From assembly GCF_004137685.1 (NCBI RefSeq), contig NZ_QYBB01000014.1, forward strand, positions 62,001 to 126,000: a DNA stretch of 64,000 nt. Reading direction: 5' to 3'. The notes beneath the pieces are model-generated. The model was given only the letters and a program-made list of their open reading frames with translations, was not told the DNA's origin and did no database searches. The position numbers and the translations under genes were made by a program. This DNA comes from Lichenibacterium minor (GTDB lineage: Bacteria; Pseudomonadota; Alphaproteobacteria; Rhizobiales; Beijerinckiaceae). Of the stretch, positions 18,655 through 27,356 are shown one piece after another. The stretch's first letter is position 1. Each line of letters starts with the position of its first letter.

Positions 18655-19473
18655 GTGGCCCCCATCTCCCCTTCCGACACGCGCGCGGTGCTCGCCCTCC
18701 TCATCGACGCCGCCCGGATCGCCGGCGACATGGCGCTGCATTTCTTCCGCCCCGGCGCCGAAACGGCGGCGAGGGTCGACTTCAAGGCCGGCGGATCGCC
18801 CGTCACCGAGGCCGACCTCGCGGTGGACCGCTACCTCCACGACCGCCTGCGCGCCGCCGTGCCCGAGGCCGCCTGGCTGTCGGAGGAAACCGCCGACGAC
18901 CTCGACCGGCTGCTGCACGACCACGTGCTCGTGGTCGATCCCATCGACGGCACCCGCTCCTTCGCGGGCGGGGACCCGCACTGGGCCGTGTCGGTCGCGC
19001 TGGTCAGCCACGGGCGGCCCGTCGCCGGCGTGGTGCACGCGCCCGCGCTGGAACAGACCTTCGAGGCGGGGCTCGGCCTGGGGGCGCGGCTGAACGGCCG
19101 CCCCACCGCGGTCAGCCCCCGGGCCGAGCTCGGCGGCGCCAGGCTGTCAGCGCCTGCGGGCTTCATCAAGCCGCTCGCCCGCGCCGTGCCGGTGGCGCTG
19201 GTGCCGCGCATCCCGTCGCTGGCCTGCCGCTTCGCCGCCGTGGCGTCGGGCGCGATCGACGCCGCCGTGGCGTCGCCCGACTCGCACGATTGGGACCTCG
19301 CCGGCGTCGACATCGTGCTCCACGAGGCCGGCGCGCGCTTCACCGCCGCCGATGGGCGGCCCATCACCTACAATGCGCGCGTGCCGCGCCACCGCACGCT
19401 CTACGCGGCGGGGCCGAACCTGCACGACGCGCTGGTGGCGGCCGGGCGCCGAACGCTCGGCGCCGGCGGCTGA
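18655..19473 (+). CDS. inositol monophosphatase family protein (CysQ-like)
   Basis: A 272-residue Mg-dependent sugar/nucleotide phosphatase. The metal-binding motifs are complete: SEET (glutamate pair), VVDPIDGTRSFAGG, and HDWDLAGVDIVLHEAGARFT. The family includes inositol monophosphatase, 3'(2'),5'-bisphosphate nucleotidase CysQ and HisN; this copy sits directly upstream of lipid A genes, as is usual in rhizobia, where it is often named CysQ. The GTG at 18655 gives a normal N-terminus but lacks a clear ribosome site, so the start is uncertain; ATG at 18442 is the alternative. Exact substrate not determined. Confidence 0.88.
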   Translation: MAPISPSDTRAVLALLIDAARIAGDMALHFFRPGAETAARVDFKAGGSPVTEADLAVDRYLHDRLRAAVPEAAWLSEETADDLDRLLHDHVLVVDPIDGTRSFAGGDPHWAVSVALVSHGRPVAGVVHAPALEQTFEAGLGLGARLNGRPTAVSPRAELGGARLSAPAGFIKPLARAVPVALVPRIPSLACRFAAVASGAIDAAVASPDSHDWDLAGVDIVLHEAGARFTAADGRPITYNARVPRHRTLYAAGPNLHDALVAAGRRTLGAGG

Positions 19474-19499
19474 CCCTCGAACCACAAAGGAGCCCCACC

Positions 19500-19760
19500 A
19501 TGGAACAGCAGAGCAAGCAACTGCTCCATCTCGTTTTCGGCGGCGAGCTCGTCGACCTCGGCGGGACCGAGTTCCGCGACCCGTCCAAGATCGACATCGT
19601 CGGCATCTTCCCGAACTACGCGTCGGCCGTCACGGCCTGGCGGTCGAGGGCGCAGGGCAGCGTCGACAACGCCAACATGCGCTATTTCGTGGTGCACATG
19701 CACCGCTTCCTGGATCCTTCGTCGCCCGTCGCGGCGGCCGCCGGGGCCTTGAAGCCCTGA
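19500..19760 (+). CDS. DUF4170 domain-containing protein
   Basis: An 86-residue cytosolic protein of the DUF4170 family, found in alphaproteobacteria between the phosphatase and the acyltransferase of the lipid A cluster. The conserved run FGGELVDLGGTEFRD and IVGIFPNYASAVTAWR are characteristic. A strong AAAGGAG ribosome site precedes the ATG by 9 bases. Its TGA lies inside the presumed start region of the next gene, so translation is probably coupled. The function is unknown; the steady neighbourhood suggests a support role in LPS assembly. Confidence 0.88.
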   Translation: MEQQSKQLLHLVFGGELVDLGGTEFRDPSKIDIVGIFPNYASAVTAWRSRAQGSVDNANMRYFVVHMHRFLDPSSPVAAAAGALKP

Positions 19761-20491
19761 GGACCCCGAAGCTCATCAAGACCGCCGGCCGCGCCCGCCC
19801 CGTCGTGGCGGCCGCGGGCGCGCTGGCCGGCGCCTACCTCGACCTCGTCCGGCGCACGACGGGCTTCGTCCAGGAGCCGCCGGACTTCGTGTCCGCCATC
19901 GCGCCCGAGCTGCCCGCCATCGTGGCCATGTGGCACGGCCAGCACTTCATGGTGCATTACGCCTGGCCGAGCGGCGCCCGGGTGGCGGCGCTGATCTCGC
20001 GGCACCAGGACGGCGAGATCAACGCCGCCATCCTGCGCCGCCTCGGCGTGGAGCCGATCCGCGGGTCGGGCGGCCATGCCGCGCACAAGATCCGCCTCCA
20101 CGGCGGCGCCGCGGCGCTGCGCGCCATGGCCAGGGCGCTCGCCGCCGGCCGCACGGTGTGCATGACGGCCGACGTGCCCAAGGTGTCGCGCCGCTGCGGC
20201 CCCGGCATCGTGGCGCTGGCCCGCATGACCGGCCGGCCGATCTACCCCATCGCGGTGGTGACGGGCCGCCGCTTCGATTTCCGCTCCTGGGACCGCGCCA
20301 GCATGGGCAAGCCCTTCGGGCGCGGCGCCATGGTGCTGGGCGAGGCCGTGCGGGTCGCGCGGGACGCCGACGCGGACGCGCTGGAAGCCGCGCGCGCCGC
20401 CGTCGAGCGCGGGCTCGACGCCGCCCATGCCCGCGCCTACGCGATGGTGGGGTCGCGCGACCCCGGCGCGCGCGAGGGCGCGGCGTCGTGA
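19757..20491 (+). CDS. DUF374 lysophospholipid acyltransferase-like protein
   Basis: A protein of about 244 residues of the DUF374 / LPLAT family. The acyltransferase motif is altered from HX4D to the MWHGQHFMVHYAWP form seen in DUF374, followed by SRHQDGEINAAILRRLGVEPIRGSGG and TADVPKV...CGPGIVALARMTGRPIYP. The family is tied to lipid A/LPS biogenesis by gene neighbourhood. No ATG, GTG or TTG lies at the expected place: CTG at 19757, overlapping the DUF4170 stop, keeps the full N-terminus, while the first GTG at 19805 loses 16 residues. It overlaps waaA as GTGA. Confidence 0.82.
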   Translation: MRTPKLIKTAGRARPVVAAAGALAGAYLDLVRRTTGFVQEPPDFVSAIAPELPAIVAMWHGQHFMVHYAWPSGARVAALISRHQDGEINAAILRRLGVEPIRGSGGHAAHKIRLHGGAAALRAMARALAAGRTVCMTADVPKVSRRCGPGIVALARMTGRPIYPIAVVTGRRFDFRSWDRASMGKPFGRGAMVLGEAVRVARDADADALEAARAAVERGLDAAHARAYAMVGSRDPGAREGAAS

Positions 20492-21765
20492 CGGCCTCCC
20501 CCCTGTTCCTGGCCTATCGCGGCCTGACGGCGGCGGTGGAGCCCGCCGGGCGCCCCTTCCTCGGGTGGCGGCTGCGCGCCGGCAAGGAGGATCCGGCGCG
20601 GCTCGGCGAGCGGCTCGGGCGGGCGTCCCGGCCCAGGCCGGCGGGGGTGCTCGTGTGGCTGCACGGCGCCAGCGTCGGCGAAGGCGTGTCGCTGCTGCCG
20701 CTGGTGGACGCGCTGCTGGCGCGGGGCGCGCGGGTGCTGCTGACCACCGGCACGGTTAACGCCGCCCGCGTGCTGGTGCCGCGCCTGCCGAGCGGCGTCA
20801 TCCACCAGTTCGTGCCGCTCGACCTGCCGGGCGCAGTGGGGCGCTTCGTGGCGCATTGGAAGCCCGACCTCGCCGTCCTGGCCGAATCCGAACTCTGGCC
20901 CAACCTCGTCGAAGCGCTGCACCGCGCCGCCGTGCCGCTGGCGCTCGTCAACGCCCGCATGTCGGCGCGCTCGGCGCGGCGCTGGGCCCGCGCGCCGGGC
21001 TTCATCGGCGCCCTGCTGGGCCGCACCGCGCTGTGCCTGTGCCAGACGGAAGCCGATGCCGGGCGCTACCGGGCGCTCGGGGCCGGCAGGGTCGCCGTGA
21101 CGGGGCTCCTGAAATACGACGTCCCCGCCCCGGCGGCCGATGCCGAGGCGCTGGCGGCGTTCACCGCCGCGGTGGGCCCGCGCCCGCTCTGGGTCGCGGC
21201 TTCGACGCACGAGGGCGAGGAGGACGCGCTGATCGAGGCCCACCTCCTGCTTCGCCGCGACGTGCCCGACGCGCTGACCGTGGTGGCGCCCCGCCAGCCG
21301 AACCGCGGCCCGCCTCTGCTCGCCGAAGCGCAGCGCCGGGGCATCGCCAGCGCGGCGCGCTCCCGCGGCGACGCCCCCGGCGCCGCGACCGCGCTCTACG
21401 TCGCCGACACGCTGGGCGAACTCGGCCTGTGGTTCCGCGCCGCCGGGCTCGTGTTCGTGGGCAACTCGCTCGTGCCGCCCGGCGGCGGCCAGAACCCGAT
21501 CGAGCCGGCCCGGCTCGGCTGCGCCATCCTGCACGGGCCCCACACGGACAATTTTTCCGACGTGTACCCGGCGCTCGACGCGGCGGGCGGCGGCGCGGAG
21601 GTGGGCGATGCCGCCCACCTCGCCGAAGCGGCCGCCACCCTGTTGGGCGACCCGGCGCAGCTCCGCCTCATGGCGCGGGCCGCCGCCGACGCCGTGGAAG
21701 GCCGCGGCGGCGCCACGGCGCGCACCCTGGCGGCGCTGTCGCCCTACCTGCCGTCGGCGGCATGA
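20488..21765 (+). CDS. waaA: 3-deoxy-D-manno-octulosonic acid transferase
   Basis: A 425-residue GT30 glycosyltransferase at the inner membrane that adds Kdo from CMP-Kdo to lipid IVA. The first 20 residues can form the membrane anchor helix. The signature LHGASVGEG (acceptor-side Glu) is near residue 60, followed by LLTTGTVNAARVL, LAESELWPNLV and the C-terminal nucleotide-sugar region VGNSLVPPGGGQNPIEPA. GTG start at 20488 overlaps the acyltransferase stop; the stop overlaps lpxK as ATGA. The tight coupling fits the consecutive steps of Kdo2-lipid A synthesis. Confidence 0.95.
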   Translation: MTASPLFLAYRGLTAAVEPAGRPFLGWRLRAGKEDPARLGERLGRASRPRPAGVLVWLHGASVGEGVSLLPLVDALLARGARVLLTTGTVNAARVLVPRLPSGVIHQFVPLDLPGAVGRFVAHWKPDLAVLAESELWPNLVEALHRAAVPLALVNARMSARSARRWARAPGFIGALLGRTALCLCQTEADAGRYRALGAGRVAVTGLLKYDVPAPAADAEALAAFTAAVGPRPLWVAASTHEGEEDALIEAHLLLRRDVPDALTVVAPRQPNRGPPLLAEAQRRGIASAARSRGDAPGAATALYVADTLGELGLWFRAAGLVFVGNSLVPPGGGQNPIEPARLGCAILHGPHTDNFSDVYPALDAAGGGAEVGDAAHLAEAAATLLGDPAQLRLMARAAADAVEGRGGATARTLAALSPYLPSAA

Positions 21766-22760
21766 GGGCGCCGGCCTTCTGGTGGCGGCCCCGGCCCGGC
21801 CTCGCCGCGCGCGCGCTCGCGCCGGCGGGCGCCGCCTATGGCGCCGTGTCGGGCCGCCGCATGGGCATGGCCGGCACGCGCGTCGGCGTGCCGGTGATCT
21901 GCGTCGGCAATTTCACGGTCGGGGGCGCCGGCAAGACCCCGACGGCGATCGAGATCGCCCGCCACCTCGTCGCCGCCGGGCACGAGCCCGCCTTCGTGTC
22001 GCGCGGCTACGGCGGTGCTGCGCGAAGCGCGCCCCTGCGCGTCGACCCGGCCCGCCACGCCGCCGCCGAAGTCGGCGACGAGCCGCTGCTGCTCGCCCGG
22101 GTAGCGCCCTGCTTCGTCGGCGCCGACCGGCTCGCCGCCGCCCGCGCCGCCGCGGCGGCCGGGGCGAGCGCGGTGCTGATGGACGACGGGCTGCAGAACC
22201 CCGCCCTCGCCAAGGACCTGCGGGTCGCGGTGGTCGACGGCGCGGTGGGGATCGGCAACGGGCTGTGCCTGCCGGCCGGCCCGTTGCGCGCCCCGATGGA
22301 CCGGCAATGGGGCGGGGTCGACCTCGTGCTGGTGGTCGGGCCGGGGGATGCCGGGGATGCGGTCGCGGCCGAAGCCGCCCTGCGCCGGTTTCCCGTGCTG
22401 CGCGCCACCGTCGAGCCCGACGCGCGGGCGGTGGGGGCGCTTTCGGGCCGGCGCCTGTTCGCCTTCACGGGGATCGGGCGGCCCGAAAAGTTCTTCGACA
22501 CGCTCGCGGGGGCGGGCCTCGACGTGGTCGGCCGGCGCGCCTTCCCCGACCACCACGCCTTCACGGCGGCGGAACGGGACGCCCTGCTGAGGGACGCCGC
22601 GGCGGCGGGCGCGGTGCTGGTCACGACCGAGAAGGACCGCGTGCGCCTGCCCGCCGACGCCCCCTTCGGCGCGCCGCCGATCGCGGTGCTGCCCATCCGG
22701 CTCGGCTTCGACGATCCCGAAACGCTGGCGGAGATGCTGGGCCGGCTCGTCGGCGCCTGA
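21762..22760 (+). CDS. lpxK: tetraacyldisaccharide 4'-kinase
   Basis: A 332-residue membrane-associated P-loop kinase that phosphorylates the 4' position of the lipid A disaccharide to make lipid IVA. The Walker A region reads GNFTVGGAGKTP (residues ~47-58); other LpxK landmarks are SRGYGG, DEPLLLAR, MDDGLQNPALAKDL (with the acidic pair) and FPDHHAFT. The N-terminal hydrophobic helix is the usual membrane anchor. It shares ATGA with waaA. In pathway order LpxK acts before WaaA, though the genes are in the reverse order. A GC hairpin follows before the convergent DUF2093 gene. Confidence 0.96.
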   Translation: MRAPAFWWRPRPGLAARALAPAGAAYGAVSGRRMGMAGTRVGVPVICVGNFTVGGAGKTPTAIEIARHLVAAGHEPAFVSRGYGGAARSAPLRVDPARHAAAEVGDEPLLLARVAPCFVGADRLAAARAAAAAGASAVLMDDGLQNPALAKDLRVAVVDGAVGIGNGLCLPAGPLRAPMDRQWGGVDLVLVVGPGDAGDAVAAEAALRRFPVLRATVEPDARAVGALSGRRLFAFTGIGRPEKFFDTLAGAGLDVVGRRAFPDHHAFTAAERDALLRDAAAAGAVLVTTEKDRVRLPADAPFGAPPIAVLPIRLGFDDPETLAEMLGRLVGA

Positions 22761-22771
22761 CGGGGCGCGTC

Positions 22772-22785
22772 GCGGGCGGGCCCGC
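22772..22785. terminator. short GC hairpin between lpxK and DUF2093 gene
   Basis: GCGGGC-GG-GCCCGC in the 30-base gap between convergent genes; realistically a 5-base stem with a 4-base loop. It could serve both genes. Confidence 0.4.
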
Positions 22786-22790
22786 TCGGG

Positions 22791-23012
22791 TCAGCCCCCG
22801 ACCTTGATCCCCAGCCGGGCCATCTTGGCTTCCGGCGACGCGTAGGCCTCCTGCAGGGCGACGTTCCAATAGCGGAGGTCGTCGAGCGGGATCGGCACGC
22901 CGGTGACGCCGCAGCGCACGAAGGCGCCGGGGCGGATGACGCGGAACTCGCCGTCGCCGTAGTCGAGTTCGGCTTCGGTGGCGGCGGCGGGGCGGCGCTC
23001 GTAACGGTTCAT
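22791..23012 (-). CDS. DUF2093 domain-containing protein
   Basis: A 73-residue protein of the DUF2093 family, common in alphaproteobacteria and often next to lpxK. Recognisable features are EAELDYGDGEFRVIRPGAFV followed by RCGVTGVPIPLDDLRYWNV and the LQEAYASPEAKMARL helix. The single Cys is in the conserved RCAVTG-type turn. There is no signal peptide. The function is unknown. It converges on lpxK and is divergent from the ABC transporter operon across a 270-base region that holds a very strong hairpin. Confidence 0.88.
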   Translation of the reverse strand: MNRYERRPAAATEAELDYGDGEFRVIRPGAFVRCGVTGVPIPLDDLRYWNVALQEAYASPEAKMARLGIKVGG

Positions 23013-23081
23013 GGGACCCAGGGGGCTCGGGACGCGGGGGGCTCGCGGGCGTCCTTACGCCGATCGAAACCGGTTGAACAG

Positions 23082-23114
23082 GGCGGGCCCCGGCCCGCCG
23101 GCCCGGGGCCCGCC
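23082..23114. promoter_or_regulatory. perfect 12-base-stem GC hairpin in a divergent intergenic region
   Basis: GGCGGGCCCCGG and CCGGGGCCCGCC are perfect reverse complements with a 9-base loop, 70 bases upstream of the DUF2093 gene and 168 bases upstream of the ABC permease. Because both neighbouring genes point away, it is not positioned as an ordinary terminator for either; an operator, a leader element of one transcript or a dispersed palindrome are all possible. Confidence 0.5.
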
Positions 23115-23282
23115 GGGCGGCTTTCGACTCGGCGCCCCGCTTTCGCGGGTGTCGTCGCGCTCCGCCGCCGGACCGGGTCCGGGTCGGGACCGCATCCCGC
23201 GTCATCGCATTGTCACCGCGGTCGAACATGCGATAGGGAGCCCTTCGCGCCCTGCGGCGCCCACTCCCACAAGGACCACCGC

Positions 23283-25019
23283 ATGGCGTCAAAGTTCGTG
23301 GCCTTCACGTCCCTCGGCCGGCGCTCGCTGCCGAACCAGTGGGACTTGATCGCGCTGTCCCTGATCTTCGGCCTGTTCGTGCTGGTCGCGCGGGGCTCCC
23401 ACGACATGACGGTGCCGCTGCCCGCGCCCGACGCGGCGCCCATCACGCTCGACTACGCCTACCTGCCCTATTACGCGCTGCGCACCACGCTGCGCATGTT
23501 CCTGGCCCTCGCCGCCAGCCTCGCCTTCACGCTGACCTACGCCACGCTGGCGGCGAAGAGCCGGCGCGCCGAAGCCGTGCTGATCCCGCTGCTCGACGTG
23601 CTGCAGTCGGTGCCGATCCTGGGCTTCCTGTCGTTCACCGTGACGTTCTTCCTCGGCCTGTTCCCGGGCTCCTCGCTCGGCGCCGAGCTGGCCTGCATCT
23701 TCGCCATCTTCACCAGCCAGGCCTGGAACATGGCCTTCTCGTTCTACCAGTCGCTCCGCACCGTGCCGGGCGACTTGGCGGAGGTCAGCGAAGGGTTCCG
23801 CTTGTCGCCGTGGCAGACGTTCTGGCAGCTCGAAACGCCCTTCGCCATGCCGGGGCTCATCTACAACACCATGATGTCCATGTCGGGCGGGTGGTTCTTC
23901 GTGGTGGCGGCGGAAGCCATCACGGTAGGCGACACCACCATCAAGCTGCCCGGCATCGGCTCGTACCTCGCCACCGCCATCGACCAGAAGGACATCGGCG
24001 CCGTGCTGGTCGCGGTCGCGATGGTGCTGGTGGTGATCCTGCTCTACGACCAGCTCGTGTTCCGGCCCATCGTGGCCTTCTCGGACAAGTTCAAGGTCGA
24101 GCTGTCCGCGTCCCAGACCGTGTCGAAGTCCTGGGTGCTCGACCTGCTGGCCCGCACCTTCTGGGTGCGCCGCGCCGCGGAGCCTCTCGCCCGCGCCTTC
24201 GACTGGTTCACCAGCCTCCGGCTCGACCTCCCCGCCTTCGGCCGGCGCCGCGCCGAGCCGTCGCGCGCCGTGAGCCGCGCCGTCGACGTCGCGTGGTTCG
24301 CCGTGATCGCCCTCATCGCCGTCTACGCGGGCTGGCAGGCGGTCCTGTTCATCGCGACCACGCTCGATTGGCACGACGTGCTGACGACGATCGGCCTGAC
24401 GCTGATCACCATGGTGCGGGTGGTCGTGCTGCTGGTCCTGGCCAGCTTCGTGTGGGTGCCGATCGCCGTGTGGATCGGGCTCCGGCCCCGCATCGCCCAG
24501 CGGGTGCAGCCCGCGGCCCAGTTCCTCGCCGCCTTTCCCGCCAACGTGGTGTTCCCCATCGCCGTGGTGGGGATCCTGACCTTCCACCTCGATCCCGACA
24601 TCTGGCTGTCGTTCCTGATCATCTTCGGGACGCAGTGGTACATCGTGTTCAACGTCATCGCCGGGGCGTCGGCCTTCCCCAACGACCTGCGCGAAGCGGC
24701 GGCGAACTTCCGCATCTCGGGCCTGACCTGGTGGTTCCGGGTGATGATCCCGGGCATCTTCCCCTACTACGTCACGGGGGCGCTGACGGCGTCCGGGGGA
24801 TCCTGGAACGCCGCCATCGTGGCCGAATACGTGAAGTGGGGGAACGACAAGGTGTCGGCGTCGGGCATCGGCGCCTACATCGCCCAGGCCACGGAGGCCG
24901 GCGATTTCCCCCGGATCGTTCTCGGCGTGGCGATGATGTCCATCTTCGTGATCCTGTACAATCGCCTGCTGTGGCGCCCGCTGTTCTCCTACGCCGAGCG
25001 ACGCCTGCGCCTGAGCTGA
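23283..25019 (+). CDS. ABC transporter permease with duplicated membrane domain (NitT/TauT-type)
   Basis: A 578-residue inner-membrane protein made of two tandem BPD permease domains. The first spans about residues 70-270 and holds the EAA-type loop around EVSEGFRLSPWQTFWQLETP; the second spans about residues 360-575 with REAAANFRISGLTWWFRVMIP. This matches COG4986, an anion-type transport system with duplicated permease (nitrate/sulfonate/taurine relatives). The fused form supplies both halves of the channel from one gene. A purine-rich site (AAGGA) precedes the ATG. It is followed by its ATPase after 95 bases. No binding protein is encoded nearby, so the substrate is unknown. Confidence 0.9.
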   Translation: MASKFVAFTSLGRRSLPNQWDLIALSLIFGLFVLVARGSHDMTVPLPAPDAAPITLDYAYLPYYALRTTLRMFLALAASLAFTLTYATLAAKSRRAEAVLIPLLDVLQSVPILGFLSFTVTFFLGLFPGSSLGAELACIFAIFTSQAWNMAFSFYQSLRTVPGDLAEVSEGFRLSPWQTFWQLETPFAMPGLIYNTMMSMSGGWFFVVAAEAITVGDTTIKLPGIGSYLATAIDQKDIGAVLVAVAMVLVVILLYDQLVFRPIVAFSDKFKVELSASQTVSKSWVLDLLARTFWVRRAAEPLARAFDWFTSLRLDLPAFGRRRAEPSRAVSRAVDVAWFAVIALIAVYAGWQAVLFIATTLDWHDVLTTIGLTLITMVRVVVLLVLASFVWVPIAVWIGLRPRIAQRVQPAAQFLAAFPANVVFPIAVVGILTFHLDPDIWLSFLIIFGTQWYIVFNVIAGASAFPNDLREAAANFRISGLTWWFRVMIPGIFPYYVTGALTASGGSWNAAIVAEYVKWGNDKVSASGIGAYIAQATEAGDFPRIVLGVAMMSIFVILYNRLLWRPLFSYAERRLRLS

Positions 25020-25114
25020 CCCTCCGCGCGCCGGGGGGGATCGCGCCCTCCGCGCCCGGTTCGACGCCGCCCCCGCATCCCAAACTGCCACGACGTGCCC
25101 GAAAGGTTCCAGCG

Positions 25115-26431
25115 ATGCTCGAAGAGGTGAAGGGCGGCCCGCTGCTCGAAGTGCGCCATGTCAGCCAGCGCTACAAGGGCGGCTCGGACGACGAGGCCCC
25201 GGCGGTGCTCGACGACGTGTCGACCACGCTGTCGCGCGGCGAGATCGTCGGGCTGCTCGGCCGCTCGGGCTGCGGCAAGTCCACCCTGCTGCGCATCGTG
25301 TCGGGCCTGATCCGCCCCTCCGCCGGCGAGGTCGTGTACCAGGGCAAGGCGTTGACCGGCCCCGCCGACGGCGTCGCCATGGTGTTCCAAAGCTTCGCGC
25401 TGTTCCCGTGGCTGTCCGTGCTGGAGAACGTCGAGATCGGCCTCAAGGCGCTGAAGATCGCGCCGGACGAGGCGCGGCGCCGGGCGCTGGCCGCCATCGA
25501 CCTCATCGGTCTCGACGGCTACGAATCGGCCTACCCGAAGGAGCTCAGCGGCGGCATGCGGCAGCGCGTCGGCTTCGCCCGCGCGGTGGTGACGCATCCC
25601 AACATCCTGCTCATGGACGAGCCCTTCTCGGCGCTCGACGTGCTGACCGCCGAAACGCTGCGCTCCGACCTCATCGACCTGTGGAGCGAGGGCCGGCTGC
25701 CGATCAAGTCGATCCTGATGGTGACGCACAACATCGAGGAAGCGGTGCTGATGTGCGATCGCATCCTGGTGCTGTCGTCCCATCCCGGCCGCATCGCGTC
25801 CGAGATCCGCGTGACGCTGCCCCACCCGCGCAACCGGCTCGACCCGGTGTTCCGCCAGCTCGTCGACAACATCTACGCGCTGATGACGCGCCGCTCGGCC
25901 TCCAAGCAGCCCGGCAAGGACGGCCTCTTCCCCGGCACCGGCATCGGCATGGTGCTGCCCCGGGTGTCGACCAACTCGCTCGCCGGCCTCATCGAGGAGG
26001 TCGCGGCCGAGCCCTATTCGGGCCGGGCCGACCTGCCCCACCTCGCCGATTCGCTGCAGATGGAGATCGACGACCTGTTCCCCATCGCCGAAACGCTGCA
26101 GCTCATGCGCTTCGCCGAACTGGAGGAGGGCGACATCAAGCTCACCGGCGCCGGGCGGCGCTTCGCCGACGCCGAGGTCGACGCCCGCAAGAAGCAGTTC
26201 GGCGACCACCTCATCGCCTACGTGCCGCTGGCGGCGCGCATCAAGCGCGTGCTCGACGAACGCCCGTCCCACGTCGCCAACGCGGCGCGCTTCCGCGAGG
26301 AGCTCGAGGACTACATGAGCGAGGACTATGCCGAGAAGACCTTGCGCTCGGCCATCAACTGGGGCCGCTACGGCGAAGTCTACGCCTACGACGAGGACAA
26401 CCGCTCCTTCAGCCTGGAAAACCCGACCTGA
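25115..26431 (+). CDS. ABC transporter ATP-binding protein with C-terminal AAA-associated domain
   Basis: A 438-residue ATPase of the nitrate/sulfonate/taurine type. Walker A is GRSGCGKST (near residue 50), the signature LSGGMRQRVGFARAVV, Walker B ILLMDEPFSALD and the switch His in MVTHNIEEAV. After residue ~300 comes an extra domain (LAGLIEEVAAEPYSGRADLP, then HLADSLQMEIDDLF, then INWGRYGEVYAYDEDN) matching the AAA-associated C-terminal domain usually paired with the COG4986 permease; it may sense the substrate or a cellular signal. It is in an operon with the fused permease. The ATG is preceded by AAAGG. Confidence 0.92.
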   Translation: MLEEVKGGPLLEVRHVSQRYKGGSDDEAPAVLDDVSTTLSRGEIVGLLGRSGCGKSTLLRIVSGLIRPSAGEVVYQGKALTGPADGVAMVFQSFALFPWLSVLENVEIGLKALKIAPDEARRRALAAIDLIGLDGYESAYPKELSGGMRQRVGFARAVVTHPNILLMDEPFSALDVLTAETLRSDLIDLWSEGRLPIKSILMVTHNIEEAVLMCDRILVLSSHPGRIASEIRVTLPHPRNRLDPVFRQLVDNIYALMTRRSASKQPGKDGLFPGTGIGMVLPRVSTNSLAGLIEEVAAEPYSGRADLPHLADSLQMEIDDLFPIAETLQLMRFAELEEGDIKLTGAGRRFADAEVDARKKQFGDHLIAYVPLAARIKRVLDERPSHVANAARFREELEDYMSEDYAEKTLRSAINWGRYGEVYAYDEDNRSFSLENPT

Positions 26432-26542
26432 CGCCATCGCCGCTCGCGATCCGGGCGGCGTGGCCGAACCCCCTTGGCCTGCGGCGCGTTGTCCCCACAT
26501 GAGGCACGCCGGTTTCCGGCCCGCCATTTGGGGAGACGCAAC

Positions 26543-27340
26543 GTGAACTCCGACGAACGCCAACTCATCACGGGTCTGTTCGACCGCATGAGGTCGGTGG
26601 GCAGCCAGGGGCGCGACCGCGACGCCGAGCAGCTCATCGGCGACCAGGTCCGGTCGCAGCCCTACGCCCCCTACCTCCTCACCCAGACCGTTCTGGTGCA
26701 GGATCAGGCGCTGCGGGCCGCCAACGACCGCATCCAGCAGCTCGAGGAGCAGGTGCGCAACGCGTCGTCCGGCCAGCCGCAGGGCGAAAGCGGCGGCTTC
26801 CTCGGCGGGCTCGGCCGCATGTTCGGCGGCGGCGCGGCCGGCGCCTCGGTCCCGTCGACCGGCCATGCGGCACAGCAGGGGTACGGTCAGCAGCCCGGTT
26901 ACGGCCAGCAGCCCGGTTACGGCCAGCCGCAGGGCTATCCGCAGCAGCAGCCGGGCGGCCCCTGGGCCAACCAGGGCCAGGGCCAGGGCCAGGGGTATGC
27001 CCCCCAGCCGCAGGCGGGTGGCGGCATGTTCGGCGGCGGGGCCGGCGGCGGCGGCGGGTTCATGAAGGGCGCGCTCGGCGCCGCGGCGGGCGTCGCCGGC
27101 GGCGTGCTGATGGCCGACGGCATCAAGAACCTGTTCTCCGGCGGCCACAACCCCTACGGCATGGCGTCCGGCTTCGGCGGCGGCGAACAGCCCGGCGGCG
27201 AAACCGTCATCAACAACTATTACGACAGCCCCCAGGACCAGGGCGGGGGCGGTGCCGGCGGCTACCAGGCCGGGAACTACGGCACCGATGGCGGCGACAC
27301 GGGCGGCAGCGACCCCGGCGGCTACAGCCAGGACGTCTGA
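26543..27340 (+). CDS. DUF2076 domain-containing protein
   Basis: A 265-residue protein of the DUF2076 family. The N-terminal 80 residues (MNSDERQLITGLFDRMR, then AEQLIGDQVRSQPYAPYLLTQ and a helical coiled segment RAANDRIQQLEEQV) are the conserved core. The rest is low-complexity: repeated Tyr-Gly-Gln-Pro-Gly units coded by near-identical 18-base repeats, then a Gly/Met/Ala-rich stretch GAAAGVAGGVLMADGIKNLF typical of the family, and a Gly-rich tail. No signal peptide is seen. The GTG at 26543 follows GGGGAG. Function unknown; relatives are described as periplasmic ligand-binding sensor proteins, weakly supported. Confidence 0.85.
   Translation: MNSDERQLITGLFDRMRSVGSQGRDRDAEQLIGDQVRSQPYAPYLLTQTVLVQDQALRAANDRIQQLEEQVRNASSGQPQGESGGFLGGLGRMFGGGAAGASVPSTGHAAQQGYGQQPGYGQQPGYGQPQGYPQQQPGGPWANQGQGQGQGYAPQPQAGGGMFGGGAGGGGGFMKGALGAAAGVAGGVLMADGIKNLFSGGHNPYGMASGFGGGEQPGGETVINNYYDSPQDQGGGGAGGYQAGNYGTDGGDTGGSDPGGYSQDV
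26878..26945 (+). repeat. 18-base coding repeats in the DUF2076 gene
   Basis: Three to four copies of an 18-base unit centred on CAGCCCGGTTACGGC code for Gly-Tyr-Gly-Gln-Gln-Pro. The copies are nearly identical in DNA as well as protein, which suggests recent slippage and possible length variation between strains. Confidence 0.6.
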
Positions 27341-27356
27341 CCTCCGCTGCCGCCCG

